Below are positions 1-10,300 of a DNA stretch of 64,000 bases, piece by piece. Numbering within the stretch: the first letter of the stretch is position 1; every line of letters starts with the position of its first letter. Source of the DNA: Allolobophora icterica. Lineage: Eukaryota; Annelida; Clitellata; Crassiclitellata; Lumbricidae. The translations under genes and the position numbers were made by a program. The stretch covers positions 86,268,028 through 86,332,027 of the forward strand of contig OY744605.1 in assembly GCA_963556255.1 (NCBI GenBank). The letters run 5' to 3'. The notes below the pieces were generated by a model. It worked only from the letters and a program-made list of their open reading frames with translations. It had not been told where the DNA came from and did not search any database.

Positions 1-175
1 AGGGAAAAAGACTAGAGGAAGACCAAGAACAATGTTCCTAGACTGGACAATAAAGAGGGACGGCTACAGACAGATGAAAGCGGAAGCTCAACATCGAGAG
101 GAATGGCGCCGTTGGACATACGAACCTGCCTAAGGGCAGAGAACCAAAGAAGAAGAAGACCTTTCATAATGGTAC
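1..175 (+). mobile_element. 3' end of an RTE-like LINE (truncated by window edge)
   Basis: The frame beginning at base 2 is open for 43 codons to a TAA at 131. It reads like the extreme C-terminus of an endonuclease/reverse-transcriptase LINE polyprotein: a basic GRPRT motif, then a helix-like stretch ending EEWRRW. An AAG-rich tail follows at about 145-165, as expected of a LINE 3' end. Only the tail of the element lies in the window, so the clade (RTE-like) is tentative. Confidence 0.55.
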
Positions 176-199
176 CTATAAACGAAACGTCCTTATTCA

Positions 200-570
200 T
201 GACCTTTACAGAGTGGGATATAAAGGTGTGTAGCAAGAGCATAATAGTTAACACATTTATTAGTATCAATAATTACCCGAAACACAATGGCTTCTAAGGA
301 CAATGACGTCGAATTTATCTTTCAAAAACTTGTTGAGGAATCTAAGTTTTATTTTCTCGGTTGGTATTGTGCAGAAATATCCTTGTATATTCGATCCATG
401 GCCAATTCGTTCTCTGTTTGTATTCATAGTCGATTAAGCAAAGTAACAAATGCCATTATAATGGAAGCATATCACTCTACATACAGTTCAATTTCATACA
501 AACGCTCCGTTGTAACCATCGACTATAATTTGGTTAAGCGTAGAATAAGCAAATTTAATAATTAATTAAT
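200..570. repeat. Dispersed repeat, copy of the one at 20.93-21.06 kb
   Basis: The part around 205-320 (GATATAAAGGTGTG, then ATAATAG, AATGG and ACGACGTCGAATTTATT words) matches 20,935-21,060 in the same order and orientation. An ORF of 92 codons at 287-565 has no recognisable domain and lies in the repeat, so I do not call it a gene. The AAAGGTGTG word is one form of the module seen throughout the first 45 kb. Confidence 0.5.
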
Positions 571-2533
571 GCAGCATAAGATTAGCGCAAGAAGAGGATT
601 AGAGTAGCATGTGATTATCATGGGAAATTATTAACATAGCACAGACTTATCTAATGAAGACGATGAATATAGCATAAGAATAGACGCTGACCGCATATGG
701 GTTAATTAGGTAGGGAGCTCGTGTAATTGGTCCCTATTTTCGGGGCGCTATATATTTGCAATTACCATAACCATTACCACAGCAGCTGGCTTTAAACTGC
801 ACAGCTAGTAGGAAAGTAATCTAAATCGTAAAAATTCCAACAAAGAACCTACAACAGCTTTAGAAAGTGTAATACATTTGCAACTATATTAATAACAAGT
901 ATTGGGATTTTATCAACGCAGTCGTTAACTATCGGCTGCAATGCGGCCTGGATTTGGGGCGGGGACCAGCGCCAAGCCAGAGTTTTTACGAAGCGGGCCA
1001 GACCAAGTGATGCTCTGGTCGACGGTGTTCGAACCAGGCCGTAATTTTCCGGCTCGTGTTGGTCTTATTCGAGATGCAACTTTTAAAACAGTTCTATATC
1101 TTTTGACTGATGTCATTGCACGGCACTCTTTTCTCCACTTAATCGAACTGTAGTCGACACTATTAATCGTTAACCAAAACGACGAAACATGAAAATATAA
1201 GAAACATAGGTCAGGGTTGATGCCAACGGTCCTTACACTCCACCATTGCCTTATACTCATGTGGAGCCAGTCCAAAGCCTGAATAATACGAGGGCGGCTT
1301 AGTACACTTTTTGGCTGTATTTTTTTAGATGTTTGTACGATTATCAGTTGCTTAATAAAGAAAATACTTATTTACTAACTTATTTAATGTATATCTGAGC
1401 GTGCGTCTCTCTGTGTGATTGTGTATGTGCGTGTGTGTGTGCTTGCGTGAGTTTTTGATGTCGTTGTGGTTGTCGTCGTTGTTCTTCTTATTATTGTTCT
1501 TGTTGTCGTCGTTGTCGATGTTCTGTTTTGTCGATGTTGTTGTTATTAATTTTCTTTTTGTAGTTGTTGTTTTCGCTGATGTTGTTGCTGTTGTACAAGC
1601 TAAAAGACGAGTGCGTGATCTTACGTAATAATTTCACTTTTTAATTTTCTTTTTTTCGCACTTTCCAAACGGAAGTTGTCTTTAACTTCCGTCGGAAGAC
1701 GTTGCAATGCAATCGTCACTTCCGCTGGATATGACGTCACTCCGTTTCGAAAGACATCTGCGTCAAGGCAAACTGCATCATGACAGCAATCTAATCGTCT
1801 CACGACAGAATTATGAAGAATTTTAGCTACTAAACTTTATTACTAAACTTCAACATTTATACAATAGGAATAAAACTAAAAAAAGGTGTTCAAAAACAGC
1901 CTTACAAATCGCAACATATTACTAACCTTTTTAAGCCACCAGTTGATCGACAGAAAGATCGCTATTTCCGTGCAATAGATATAAACGTGTGTCGATGTGT
2001 AATTGCAATTTGTAATTGTTAACGATCATTTATATAGCGCCATTCAAATCAGCGGCGATCTCGACCCGCATCATTCCCAGAACTGGCAAAAAGAAAGGTT
2101 TCAAGCGTCTATGGAACTGAAGAGGAGAGAGGACAAGAAGCTCATGGCGGAGGGAATGAGGGAAGACTGTTCTATGCTGAAGGACGCATTGATGATGATG
2201 ATATTCGTTTATTATTTTCAAAGTAAACACAAGCTGACAAACCGCAGCATGGAACAAAGTTAGACAGAGCTTTGAGAAGTAGATAATGTAGTGTATAGTG
2301 TTCGGGAAATAAAGTCCCTGTTGTCTTTAACTAGAAGACAGAACCGGTGATTCTGGGGACGCAACGAATATACAGTTTAATGGACTGGTGGTAAAAGAGG
2401 CCAAGGGGCGTGATCTTGATTTGGCTACCATACCCCTCCCCTCTCCTATCCTCCTTATGTATCACTTAATTTACAGTAACTTCTCTTTTTTATATAAATG
2501 GTTATATTGTTTGATTATTGGACTGTAATGTGC
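571..2533. other. No gene recognised
   Basis: Overlapping ORFs on both strands at 925-1,275 show no motif. About 1,330-1,385 resembles a LINE 3' tail (AATAAAGAAAATACTT with degenerate ACTT repeats). 1,420-1,600 is GT-rich. 2,027-2,055 carries the ATTTATATAGCGCC word found at the 3' ends of L2-like LINEs here. 1,878-1,895 carries an AAAAAGGTGTTC form of the A module. Nothing else can be assigned. Confidence 0.5.
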
Positions 2534-2537
2534 TTGT

Positions 2538-2596
2538 TTGCTTGTGCTTCTCAATAAAGAAAATACTTACTTACTTACTTACTTGCTTACTTACTT

Positions 2597-2648
<52 letters not shown>
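2538..2648 (+). repeat. LINE/SINE 3' tail with (ACTT)n microsatellite
   Basis: CAATAAAGAAAATACTT is followed by about 20 ACTT units. The same junction, AT-rich 3' end then ACTT array, recurs near 1,345, 5,040, 45,880 and 63,500. The array is therefore the tail of a retroelement family and not a random microsatellite. The 111-codon ORF here is made of the repeat. Confidence 0.7.
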
Positions 2649-3360
2649 ATAGATGTAAATAATCGGCAATCAGCAGAAATCGCAAGGTCAGCTCTAGTCA
2701 GTTGTTCTTCGTTGACAAACTTCATTCATTATTCAACGACCCAACATTGCATAAAGTCTTACCAGTCGCCTGTAGTCTGTAGCAGCCACAAGGTCTTGCC
2801 AATGATGAATATAAACAGCGAACGAATTATGACACACGAATCTAGGAATCGTTCCTTACAAGGTTATTTCTGACTATTCCTTCCGACGCAATTAACCTGA
2901 TTAGTTTTCGAAAAATCAGTTGTCTTTTTAAAAAATTACTAAATTTGACGTCATTGTTCCAAGTAACGATTATAATTTGGTTAATACTTTTTTTTGGTCA
3001 CGTGGGCGCCGTTGTGGCTGCCGGTCTTCGGACCTAGTTATTATTTCGTGATATAATTCTATCTAGAAGCGAAACAATGCTTTGAACATACGTTGGATTG
3101 TTTATTTTCGACTTTGAGCGATGGATAATCGATATATTTTTTAATAAAAGTCTACTCTTTGCCGGACCTTTGAACAATATTGGACCCACGCTGATGTCAC
3201 GTGAGTGCCTCAATGGCCGCCGCTAATCTGCGAATAATATCCGTTTGAACACTCGCAAAATGGGAGTTCGCAAAATGTTGGATCCTTATCTGCTGACACT
3301 GAGAGATGGTCAATCGATATAATTTTAAAAGTCTGCACTCTCCCTTTCAATGCAATATTA
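2649..3360. other. No gene recognised
   Basis: AT-rich sequence without a credible ORF, RNA gene or clear repeat. Two related passages (about 3,115-3,150 and 3,300-3,345), each with CGATATA plus TTAAAAGTCT, suggest a local old duplication. Confidence 0.4.
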
Positions 3361-4177
3361 GACAGACAGACAAGACAAAACATTTATTGTTCCCAGTAAA
3401 TTGTGTACATCAACAGTTATGCGTATAATACAAATTACCATAGAGTATTAATCATCAATGTTAGGAGCAGAGCAAATAATGGGAGCAATAGGCACACCTA
3501 AAGGGAGTGATCCCGCTAAGCAGGGGCCTAATTGCTTCATGCAGGGTAAGTCAGGATGAAGGCCAATTTGCTATCAAAGAAGAGGAGGGAATTAGATAAG
3601 CTTAACTACCAAAAGAAAGAAAACAACAAACTTAAGTAACATGTTTCAGTGCGTGCGCGCGCACCAGTTGTCTAAAGAGAGCGAGGCTGGTGACAGTACG
3701 TATGTTCAAAGGAAGGTTATTCCACGTGAATGGGCCCTGAAATTTGAGTGAAAATTTACGAGTGTTAGTTCTTGCATAGATAGATCTATAGTCACTGTTA
3801 CTTCTTGTGAAGCCAGGATGCAAAGTGCGAATAAAGTAGGAAGAGAAGGAGGGAGGGAGAAGGTTATTAGTATACTGATACATAAGTACCCCAGTCTGTA
3901 CAAATCTGATTTGCTTAATGCTTAGGAGTTTATGTTCAGCGAATAAAGGACCTGTGTGACAGAGACCATAAGATTTAGTGATGGTTCTAATAGCTTTTTT
4001 TGTAGTATCTTTAGTGCGTTGAGATGAGTGTCGTAAGTAGAGGTCCAGATCAGGTTACAATATGTAAGATAAGGATATATTAATGTGTAGTAAAGGTCCT
4101 TTAGGACATGAAGAGGGATCAGATAATTATGAAAGTCAACGCTACGCTGCTCGTTTCTCAACAGTTTCAGACCCACG
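3361..4177 (-). mobile_element. 5'-truncated LINE 3' end (CR1/Jockey-like RT C-terminus)
   Basis: On the minus strand, 4,176 to 3,632 encodes the typical end of a non-LTR reverse transcriptase: a YYTLIYPYLTYCNLIW motif (thumb region), then LQKK, then NNLLPPSF and FTWNNLPLNIR. Frame changes mark it as decayed. A 3' UTR of about 270 bases ends in AATAAATGTTTTGTC followed by a short GTCT array at 3,361-3,375, which is the expected 3' terminus. The RT catalytic core is missing. Confidence 0.75.
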
Positions 4178-4245
4178 CCGATGCCTCGTGCGTGCGGAAA
4201 TGACAGCTACTTATATTCGACGCTTTGGTTGATTATTGTATAAAC

Positions 4246-4585
4246 CAGAGTTTCCCAAACTGTGGGTCGCGACCCAAAAGTGGGTCGCGAAGCTCTGGCA
4301 AGTGGGTCGCCAAATTTTTTTTAGAAACATTTATTTTTATTGCAGCAACAACATTTGGCTATGATTGGGCTATAACTAGCTGGATTGCAATAAATTGTAA
4401 ACTGTTTTCACCTAAGTTTCCTTTTAATGCTTTAAATTTCTAAGTGCGCTATGTTAATCCGCATATTTTGATGCCAATTTACGAAGCAAATTTTAGTACA
4501 CAATGCTCAATTTTACACAGTGGGTACCGAGAATGTCAAGATATTCACAAGTGGGTCGCGACCCAGAGAAGTTTGGGAACCACTG
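4246..4585. mobile_element. Non-autonomous hAT-type DNA transposon (MITE), 340 bp
   Basis: Terminal inverted repeats start CAGAGTTTCCCAAACT at the left and, read inward from the right, CAGTGGTTCCCAAACT. Both are followed by the GGGTCGCGACCC palindrome. An 8-bp direct duplication GTATAAAC (4,238-4,245 and 4,586-4,593) flanks the element exactly. CAG..CTG ends with an 8-bp duplication are diagnostic of the hAT superfamily. The interior has no transposase ORF. Confidence 0.9.
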
Positions 4586-5029
4586 GTATAAACCTTCGTC
4601 TGGAATTATGAAATTGGACGAACATTCTTCTTCAAATATCATTCATCGGCCCATGCTGACGAAATCGTGGCCTACTTATACAGCTTAAGAGTCGCAGCAA
4701 TTGACTGCCACCCCTTTGCAATGTTTGTGGAACTTTATAACGTACTTTCTACCAATCCGGCTGCTACCGACATCTGATATTTATAGAAAATACGCCGATT
4801 ATGTCATCGTTCGTTGTTGTAAACAAACTGTATGTGATAGAATTATATCTATTTATTTGTTCTATTTAGTCAATTTTAATTTCATTATCTCGATAATGAT
4901 AACAAAGTTATCTGGTTTTTTGGCATCTTATAACTATTATTATGATTTATTATTACTACCTTGTTTTGTAATTCATTGTTATGGACAGTTAGGTTTTCCT
5001 AATACATAACTGTGACTTACGTTTAAACC

Positions 5030-5064
5030 AAAGTGCGGTTAGCAATTGGTACAATTAAAGGATA

Positions 5065-5161
<97 letters not shown>

Positions 5162-5196
5162 GCTTGCTTACTTACTTACTTACTTACTTACTTAGC
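5030..5196 (+). repeat. Retroelement 3' tail with long (ACTT)n array
   Basis: ACCAAAGTGCGGTTAGCAA.., then ATTAAAGGATATACTT, then about 30 ACTT units with a few variants. The same ACCAAAGTGCGGT word precedes the array at 45,870, so both are 3' ends of one retroelement family. The unit count should vary between individuals. Confidence 0.7.
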
Positions 5197-5220
5197 CTAC
5201 TAATAATCCATCTGGGCTAT

Positions 5221-6700
5221 TAGTGTTAACTGTAATCCGTACACACCTTTAAATCACTTTCTCTAAAGCCTATGCATCTTACGATTCGCAACCCGGTAAC
5301 AATATTTTGAATTCTGCGTGGATGAAGGATGACGGTGACGCTAATCATTTTTGTTATGACACAGTGTAGATAAAGAGCAACTAAACACATGCTTAATATT
5401 TGATTATAAAATATTATATTGAACGGTGAGAACTGTTTGAAATAATTTATGTCGAAATCAACGGCTTTTGTTGCCATAAGATGTCGTTAAACACTGGTCA
5501 CTTTAATCTTTGCAACGTCACGTTTCGCATTCAAATTAAGCTACTCACGGAACAGCTATACAGAACTTCTAAAGCAATCTCAGTTCTCGGCCGTACATTC
5601 AGATCCATCTCTTGCTGAATACCTGCATCCTTTCCGATCTCTTCTAAAATGGCCTTTGTTTGCTTAGGGTCAACTTTTATCATTCGGCTACAGGGAACCT
5701 TGACTGGAGAATTGACCACAAGACAAACTTTCTAGGGTTTGTTTGAGGAAGTGTAGATGAATCACATCATCTGAGTCATCTGTTCCTTGATCTCCAGACT
5801 CATCTGCAGTCATAGACGAGATGTTTAGCCTGATCATCACAGTACTAGCCGCTGATTTTCATTGTTACTTGTACAGTGAAATAGTTTCAAAGGTGTCTAA
5901 TGGGGTTTTGAATTTGGTTTACTTGTCCCAACGTGTCAGACGACATCTTAAGGGTCACCCGCGTAAATATTTCCTTACCAGTTGTTGTGAATAAATGCAA
6001 GCAAAGAGTGATCGGTTTGATACAAGCAGATTGATTTCAGTTACGAGGGTTTTGAAGTGCGTAAAAGGAACATCGTTCTGAGAATTTCTTACATTTCATG
6101 TAGCCAATGGTCTGTCGTTGACGGCCTTTGATGTTATAAGATGTCATTAAAATATTGGATAGCCTAATTATCATCGTTATCGTTATTTACAGTTTGGAAC
6201 CTCTGGGTAGTGATGGACTATAGATACAAAATACCTTAATGAAATCGACTGAAACTATATTATAAGAAAGATATGGTAAGGTCGAGTTCAACTGCTCTTA
6301 AAACCCTCCTCTGCCTCATATTTGGGTGGTGCCAGTCAGAAGCCTGATAGTTATGCTTGTAAGAACACGGAATGTCTTTTTAAAAATATTAAAACCCCGT
6401 AGCCTTTGAAATAAATGACATGAAACAACGTGGCGCCACAAGGACTGGTGTCGCTAGATCGTGACTAATGCGAAACCGTATTTAGACACCTTAAAAATGT
6501 TTACACCTATAAATATATAAATCAATCATTTTTATAAGAATTTAGTTTTTTCAGCTTGAGTGCATATTACCAAATAATTTCCAGCGACGTCAACGGCTCT
6601 TGATTTAATTAGGTGTTGTAATTGTAACTGTAATCTGACATTTAAAAAGCGACACTTTCAGGAAAAGCTCATCAGTGGTGCTCCCGAATCTAACTAATAA
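5221..6700. repeat. Cluster of modular dispersed-repeat units
   Basis: All three conserved words recur: A (ACACACCTTTAAA at 5,244; TTCAAAGGTGTCTAATG at 5,885; TAGACACCTT at 6,485), B (ATGACGGTGACGCTAATCAT.. at 5,330) and C (CCATAAGATGTCGTTAAAC at 5,475; ATAAGATGTCATTAAAA at 6,135). The candidate exon at 5,549-5,803 lies within the cluster. Confidence 0.6.
5549..5803 (-). pseudogene. Possible coding exon or gene remnant, unknown protein
   Basis: Read on the minus strand, 5,731 to 5,549 is an open phase-0 stretch of 61 codons between a CCCTAG acceptor and a consensus GTGAGT donor (5,548-5,543). Its translation includes KVDPKQTKAILEEIGKDAG and RPRTEIALEVLY, which looks like ordinary coding sequence. 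A better acceptor (GACTGCAG) lies upstream, and from 5,803 another frame reads ESGDQGTDDSDDVIHLHF before stopping. This suggests one older exon of about 255 bases broken by a one-base shift. I do not recognise the family. It could be a genuine 61-codon exon, a pseudogene or chance. Confidence 0.35.
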
Positions 6701-7450
6701 AATAACTGTCGAATAATACAGAATTCAAGCGCTTGTGAGACTGTGGAAGGGACACAGAAACTCGAGCCGCGGCTCTCGGGAAGGCGGGTAAAACATAGGC
6801 AAATCCTCTGGACTCAGCTGTTGCAGCATGTATAAGAGGGACAGTCATGGGCAACAGACCGATTGGTGCCACGTTCCGGGACTGAGAAGACTTAAATGCA
6901 CAAGATCCTAAGGTATGATGATGCAGAACCATCAAGACAATTGCGCATAAGGGTCAGGATCTTAAACAGAATTTCTCATTTTCTATCACAATTCTCGCCA
7001 TGGTGGTGCCAGGAGAAAGGAGGAGGCCGACGTTATTCATCTTTGTAATGACACAACGTCGATAAACAGCAACTACTCATCATAATTTCATGACAATATC
7101 ACATTTTCTAAGCTCGTCGAAATGGACGGCAGAATTGTAGGTTGAAATTAGATCGGTTGAGTATATTGATGAAATACATCTCTGAAGAAATGAAAAGAAG
7201 AAGTGGAAAGTGACCTCTGGACACATCGTCCATATTGTAAAATGTGGCTAATGTTTAGCTAAAAAATACTCTCGTTGAAGAGAAAAGAATAGAAACACAG
7301 GAAAAAAGAAAAATCCATATCTACACAACAAGTATCATCTCCTATCCAACTGAAAATTCTTACATTCTTCAGATCATCATGCATTCATCAGAAGTTCACT
7401 CTCTTGGCTGAGAACAGAAACTGTGAGTTTCCGTTAAGTTGAGAGTTCAC
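6701..7450. other. No gene; one B-module copy
   Basis: About 7,005-7,075 carries a good copy of the B module (GGAGGAGGCCGACGTTATTCAT, then ATGACACAACGTCGATAAACAGCAACT). The 81-codon minus ORF at 6,690-6,935 has no motif. The rest is unassigned. Confidence 0.5.
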
Positions 7451-7574
7451 TTGTAAGACTGATTTTATGCCAAGAGAAGATTACAAGGAAGTGCCTACTC
7501 GTTATAGGAGAGACGGTCTGTGATGGTATGTGGCGTTTCTGATAGCCAGGTGCATATCATATGGCCAGATGGTT

Positions 7575-8133
7575 GGAGGACTGGAGCAAGTAAAATCCTT
7601 TGTGTATTTGGGGAGCAGAGTAACTCAAGAGGCGGACTGCAAGGACTATGTGAAATCAATGCTGGCCATGAGGATGGCAGTCATGGTTAAACTGGTGAAA
7701 GTATTGAAGACAAGTCAATATATAATGACACCAAATTAGGATGATGAAGGCATTGGCATGGCCAACAGCAACATACGTATGTGAGGCTTGGACGTTTAGG
7801 AAAGAAGAAGAGAGACGCATCGAAGAGTCCGAGAACAAGTGAATCAGAAAGTTGTTAAGAATTCCATGGACAAAAAAGATGGCCACCGAACAAATATACA
7901 AGCTGGCGAGGACCAAAAGCGAACTGCTGAACCACGTCCGAACCCGCAAACTAAGATACTTCGGACACATCATGAGGCAGACGAGAGACACCATCGAAGT
8001 CAGCCTGATGACGGGTTTTGTAGAAGGGAGTTCGCAACCGCGGTAGACCAAGAATATCCTGGATTGACAACACTATAAGACGGTTTGGATTATTTGGAAC
8101 CAGCCTAATGGTTGCAAAAGGAGATAAAAAAAA
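7575..8133 (+). mobile_element. Decayed LINE C-terminus (endonuclease/RT polyprotein)
   Basis: Split over two frames, the plus strand reads like the end of an RTE/CR1-type polyprotein: FVYLGSRVTQEADC (RT-thumb strand), then TYVCEAWTFRKEEERRIE, then IRKLLRIPWTKKMATEQIY, LRYFGHIMRQ and finally RPRISWIDNTIRRFG. At least one frameshift and several stops show it is dead. An A-rich 3' end (GGAGATAAAAAAAA) closes it near 8,133. Confidence 0.75.
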
Positions 8134-8199
8134 ACGCTTGTCAATGTTGACCTATTCCTGTAGCCTACCATCGCGGAACAACGGCCCAATCACCTGACG

Positions 8200-8720
8200 T
8201 GGTCAATTATGGCATTATATATGATCTGTTTTAAATGTTTTAAAGGTGTCTAAAATGGTTCTGAATTAGCCACAGTCTAGCGACATCTTGTGGCGTCATG
8301 GCATATGACATCAACCGTTTCACAGACTACGTGGTATTATTGATTTCTTGAAAGAGATTCTGTGTTCTTACAAATCCCATTATCCAGGTTTCTGGCTGGC
8401 ACCACCCAGATTCCGAGGAGCAAATAATGATAGGATCCAAGAGTTTCACGACATCTTATGACAAACTATCTATATACAAATGTAACATGTTCTCACAGCT
8501 GAGTCCTTTTTTTGCATATCTTTTGTAAATGTTCACTTTTAACTTGAGTTTTGTTCTAGGAACGCTAAGGAAATGTTAACGCGAGTGACCCACGACATGA
8601 CGGCTGACACTTTGAGATAACTAACCAAATTCAAAACTCCAATTAGACACCTTTAAAACCCTTTCTCTGCAACAATAACAATGGAAATCGACGTTTAGTA
8701 CTCTGGTGACATTGAGTCTC
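8200..8720. repeat. Modular dispersed-repeat units
   Basis: TTTTAAAGGTGTCTAAAATGG at 8,236 is followed about 35 bases later by TAGCGACATCTTGTGGCG, the commonest A-to-C spacing in the window. Another C module is at 8,448 (CACGACATCTTATGAC), and an inverted A module (TAGACACCTTTAAAACCC) is at 8,643. Confidence 0.6.
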
Positions 8721-8721
8721 T

Positions 8722-9070
8722 GTTTGTATTGTATTGTATTGTTTTGTATATAGAAATTTATAAAGCGCCTGCCCGCAGAATCACTATTCAGAGGCGCTCT
8801 CAGCACAGAAGCTCCGGGGAAACAGAAATGCCTTTAGGGAACGCAAGACCGATGAGGAAAAGCCAGTCAGTAGTTTGGCCCTGAGCACAGAGGGAAGGTC
8901 ATTCCAGATCGTGGGACCCACTACAGCAAACGCCTGGTGCTGTGCCAAGGCAGTTTCAGCCCTGGGAACAAAAAGATCAAGCCGATTTACAGAGCGCAAT
9001 GAGCGAGAAGAAGATGCAGATAGCGGTTTCCGCAGAGAGTTCGAGAAATATTTCGGGGCAGTAGGCTGCT
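8722..9070 (-). mobile_element. L2-like LINE 3' end
   Basis: The minus strand encodes NRLDLFVPRAETALAQ.., AFAVVGPTIWNDLPSVLR and LKAFLF, the conserved C-terminal tail of L2/CR1-type reverse transcriptases. The characteristic 3' end follows: GAGAGCGCCTCTGAATAGT, GGCGCTTTATAAATT and an ATACA/ACAAT pentamer tail at about 8,725-8,745. It is 5'-truncated and abuts the minisatellite that follows. Confidence 0.8.
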
Positions 9071-10300
9071 GAGATTAAGAGGTAAAGACGGAGAAGGACC
9101 CCGCAGATAAACCGGTCTGTATCAAAAGACGGGGAAGTAGACCCCGTAGATGTTCGTTTCGATATATACTGGAAAGACCGGTGGATGTCTGGTTTGATAT
9201 ATACGGGAGAAAGACCGATCGTGAGAAATAAAGGCTCACAGGTTTGTATCGGTAAAGTCCGGGAAAGACCCCGGCGGTTCCGATCAGTGAATACGGAAAA
9301 GTCCCTGCTGGTGTCTGAGATACACGGGTAAAGTTTCCGCTGGTGTCTGTCGGAGATACACGGGCAAAGTTCCCGCTGGTGTCAGAGATGCACGGGCAAA
9401 GTTCCCGCTGGTGTCGGAGATACACGGGTAAAGTTCCCGCTGGTGTCTGTCTGAGGATACACGGGCAAAGTCCCCGCTGGTGTCTGAGATACACGGTCAA
9501 AGAGTTCGCTGGTGACCGTCTGATAAACCTCGGGGAAAGACCGCGCTGTTGACCGTTTGAGATACACGGGCAGAGTCCCAGCTGTTGACCGTCAGAGATA
9601 CACGCGGAAAGACCGCGCTGTTGACCGTTAGATATACACGGGTAAGGACCCGGTGTTGACCGTAAGAGATACGCGCGGAAAGACCGCGCTGGTGACTGTC
9701 TTGGATACACGGGCAAAGACCCGGTGGTAGCCGTCAGAGATACACGGGCAAAGACCCAGCTGTTGACCGTCAGAGATACACGGGCAAAGACCCGGTGGTG
9801 ATAACTCAGTTCAAGTATCGTCAATAAAAGTTAACCAGTGCGATCCGAGTTACAGCAAAACTAATCACTCTTGGGTGTTGGATTGACCGCCGATTCGACA
9901 GGGCTGGGGCCCACCCTGCTGTTAGATCGCGAGCCGGTCTGAATCCCGATTGTGGAAGTTTAACGGGCTGTGTAAACCTCGGGGAGAGACCGATCTTGAG
10001 TAATAAAGAAAACACATGTCTGTATCGGTAAAGACGGGGAAGCAGACCTCGTTGGTGACCGCTCGACGTGTACGGGGAGAGGTACCAGGTTGATTCCGTT
10101 CGAAAGTACGGGGAAGCAGACTCCGTTGGTGACGTTCGATAAAGACGGGGCAAGAACCCGATGGTTCCGTTCGATACACAGGTCTGTATAAAAACGGGGA
10201 AGGCAAGACCCCGATGGTGACAGTTCGATATGTACGGGGAGGGTGACCCCGTTGGTTCCGTTCGATAACATCGGGTAACTTACCCACCTTTCTTTTAACT
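9071..10300. repeat. GC-rich diverged minisatellite, units of about 31-52 bp
   Basis: The first part (to about 9,810) repeats GATACACGGGCAAAG-ACCCGCTG-TTGACCGTCA. Successive GATACAC starts near 9,319, 9,356, 9,387, 9,419, 9,456 and 9,488 give periods of 31-37 bases. The second part (about 9,960-10,290) uses a related longer unit (GACCGTTCGATA.. ACGGGGAG.. ACCCCG). Each unit has an ACGGG..CCCG(T/C) self-complementary core. Long minus-strand ORFs here (249 codons) are repeat artefacts. Confidence 0.8.

Noticed and set aside
925..1275. Overlapping ORFs on both strands (116 and 70 codons)
   Set aside because: No domain, no splice or promoter signal; likely chance in locally GC-richer DNA.
9075..9824. 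249-codon minus-strand ORF
   Set aside because: It is a reading of the 31-37-bp minisatellite; the repeated peptide follows the repeat and other frames are also open.
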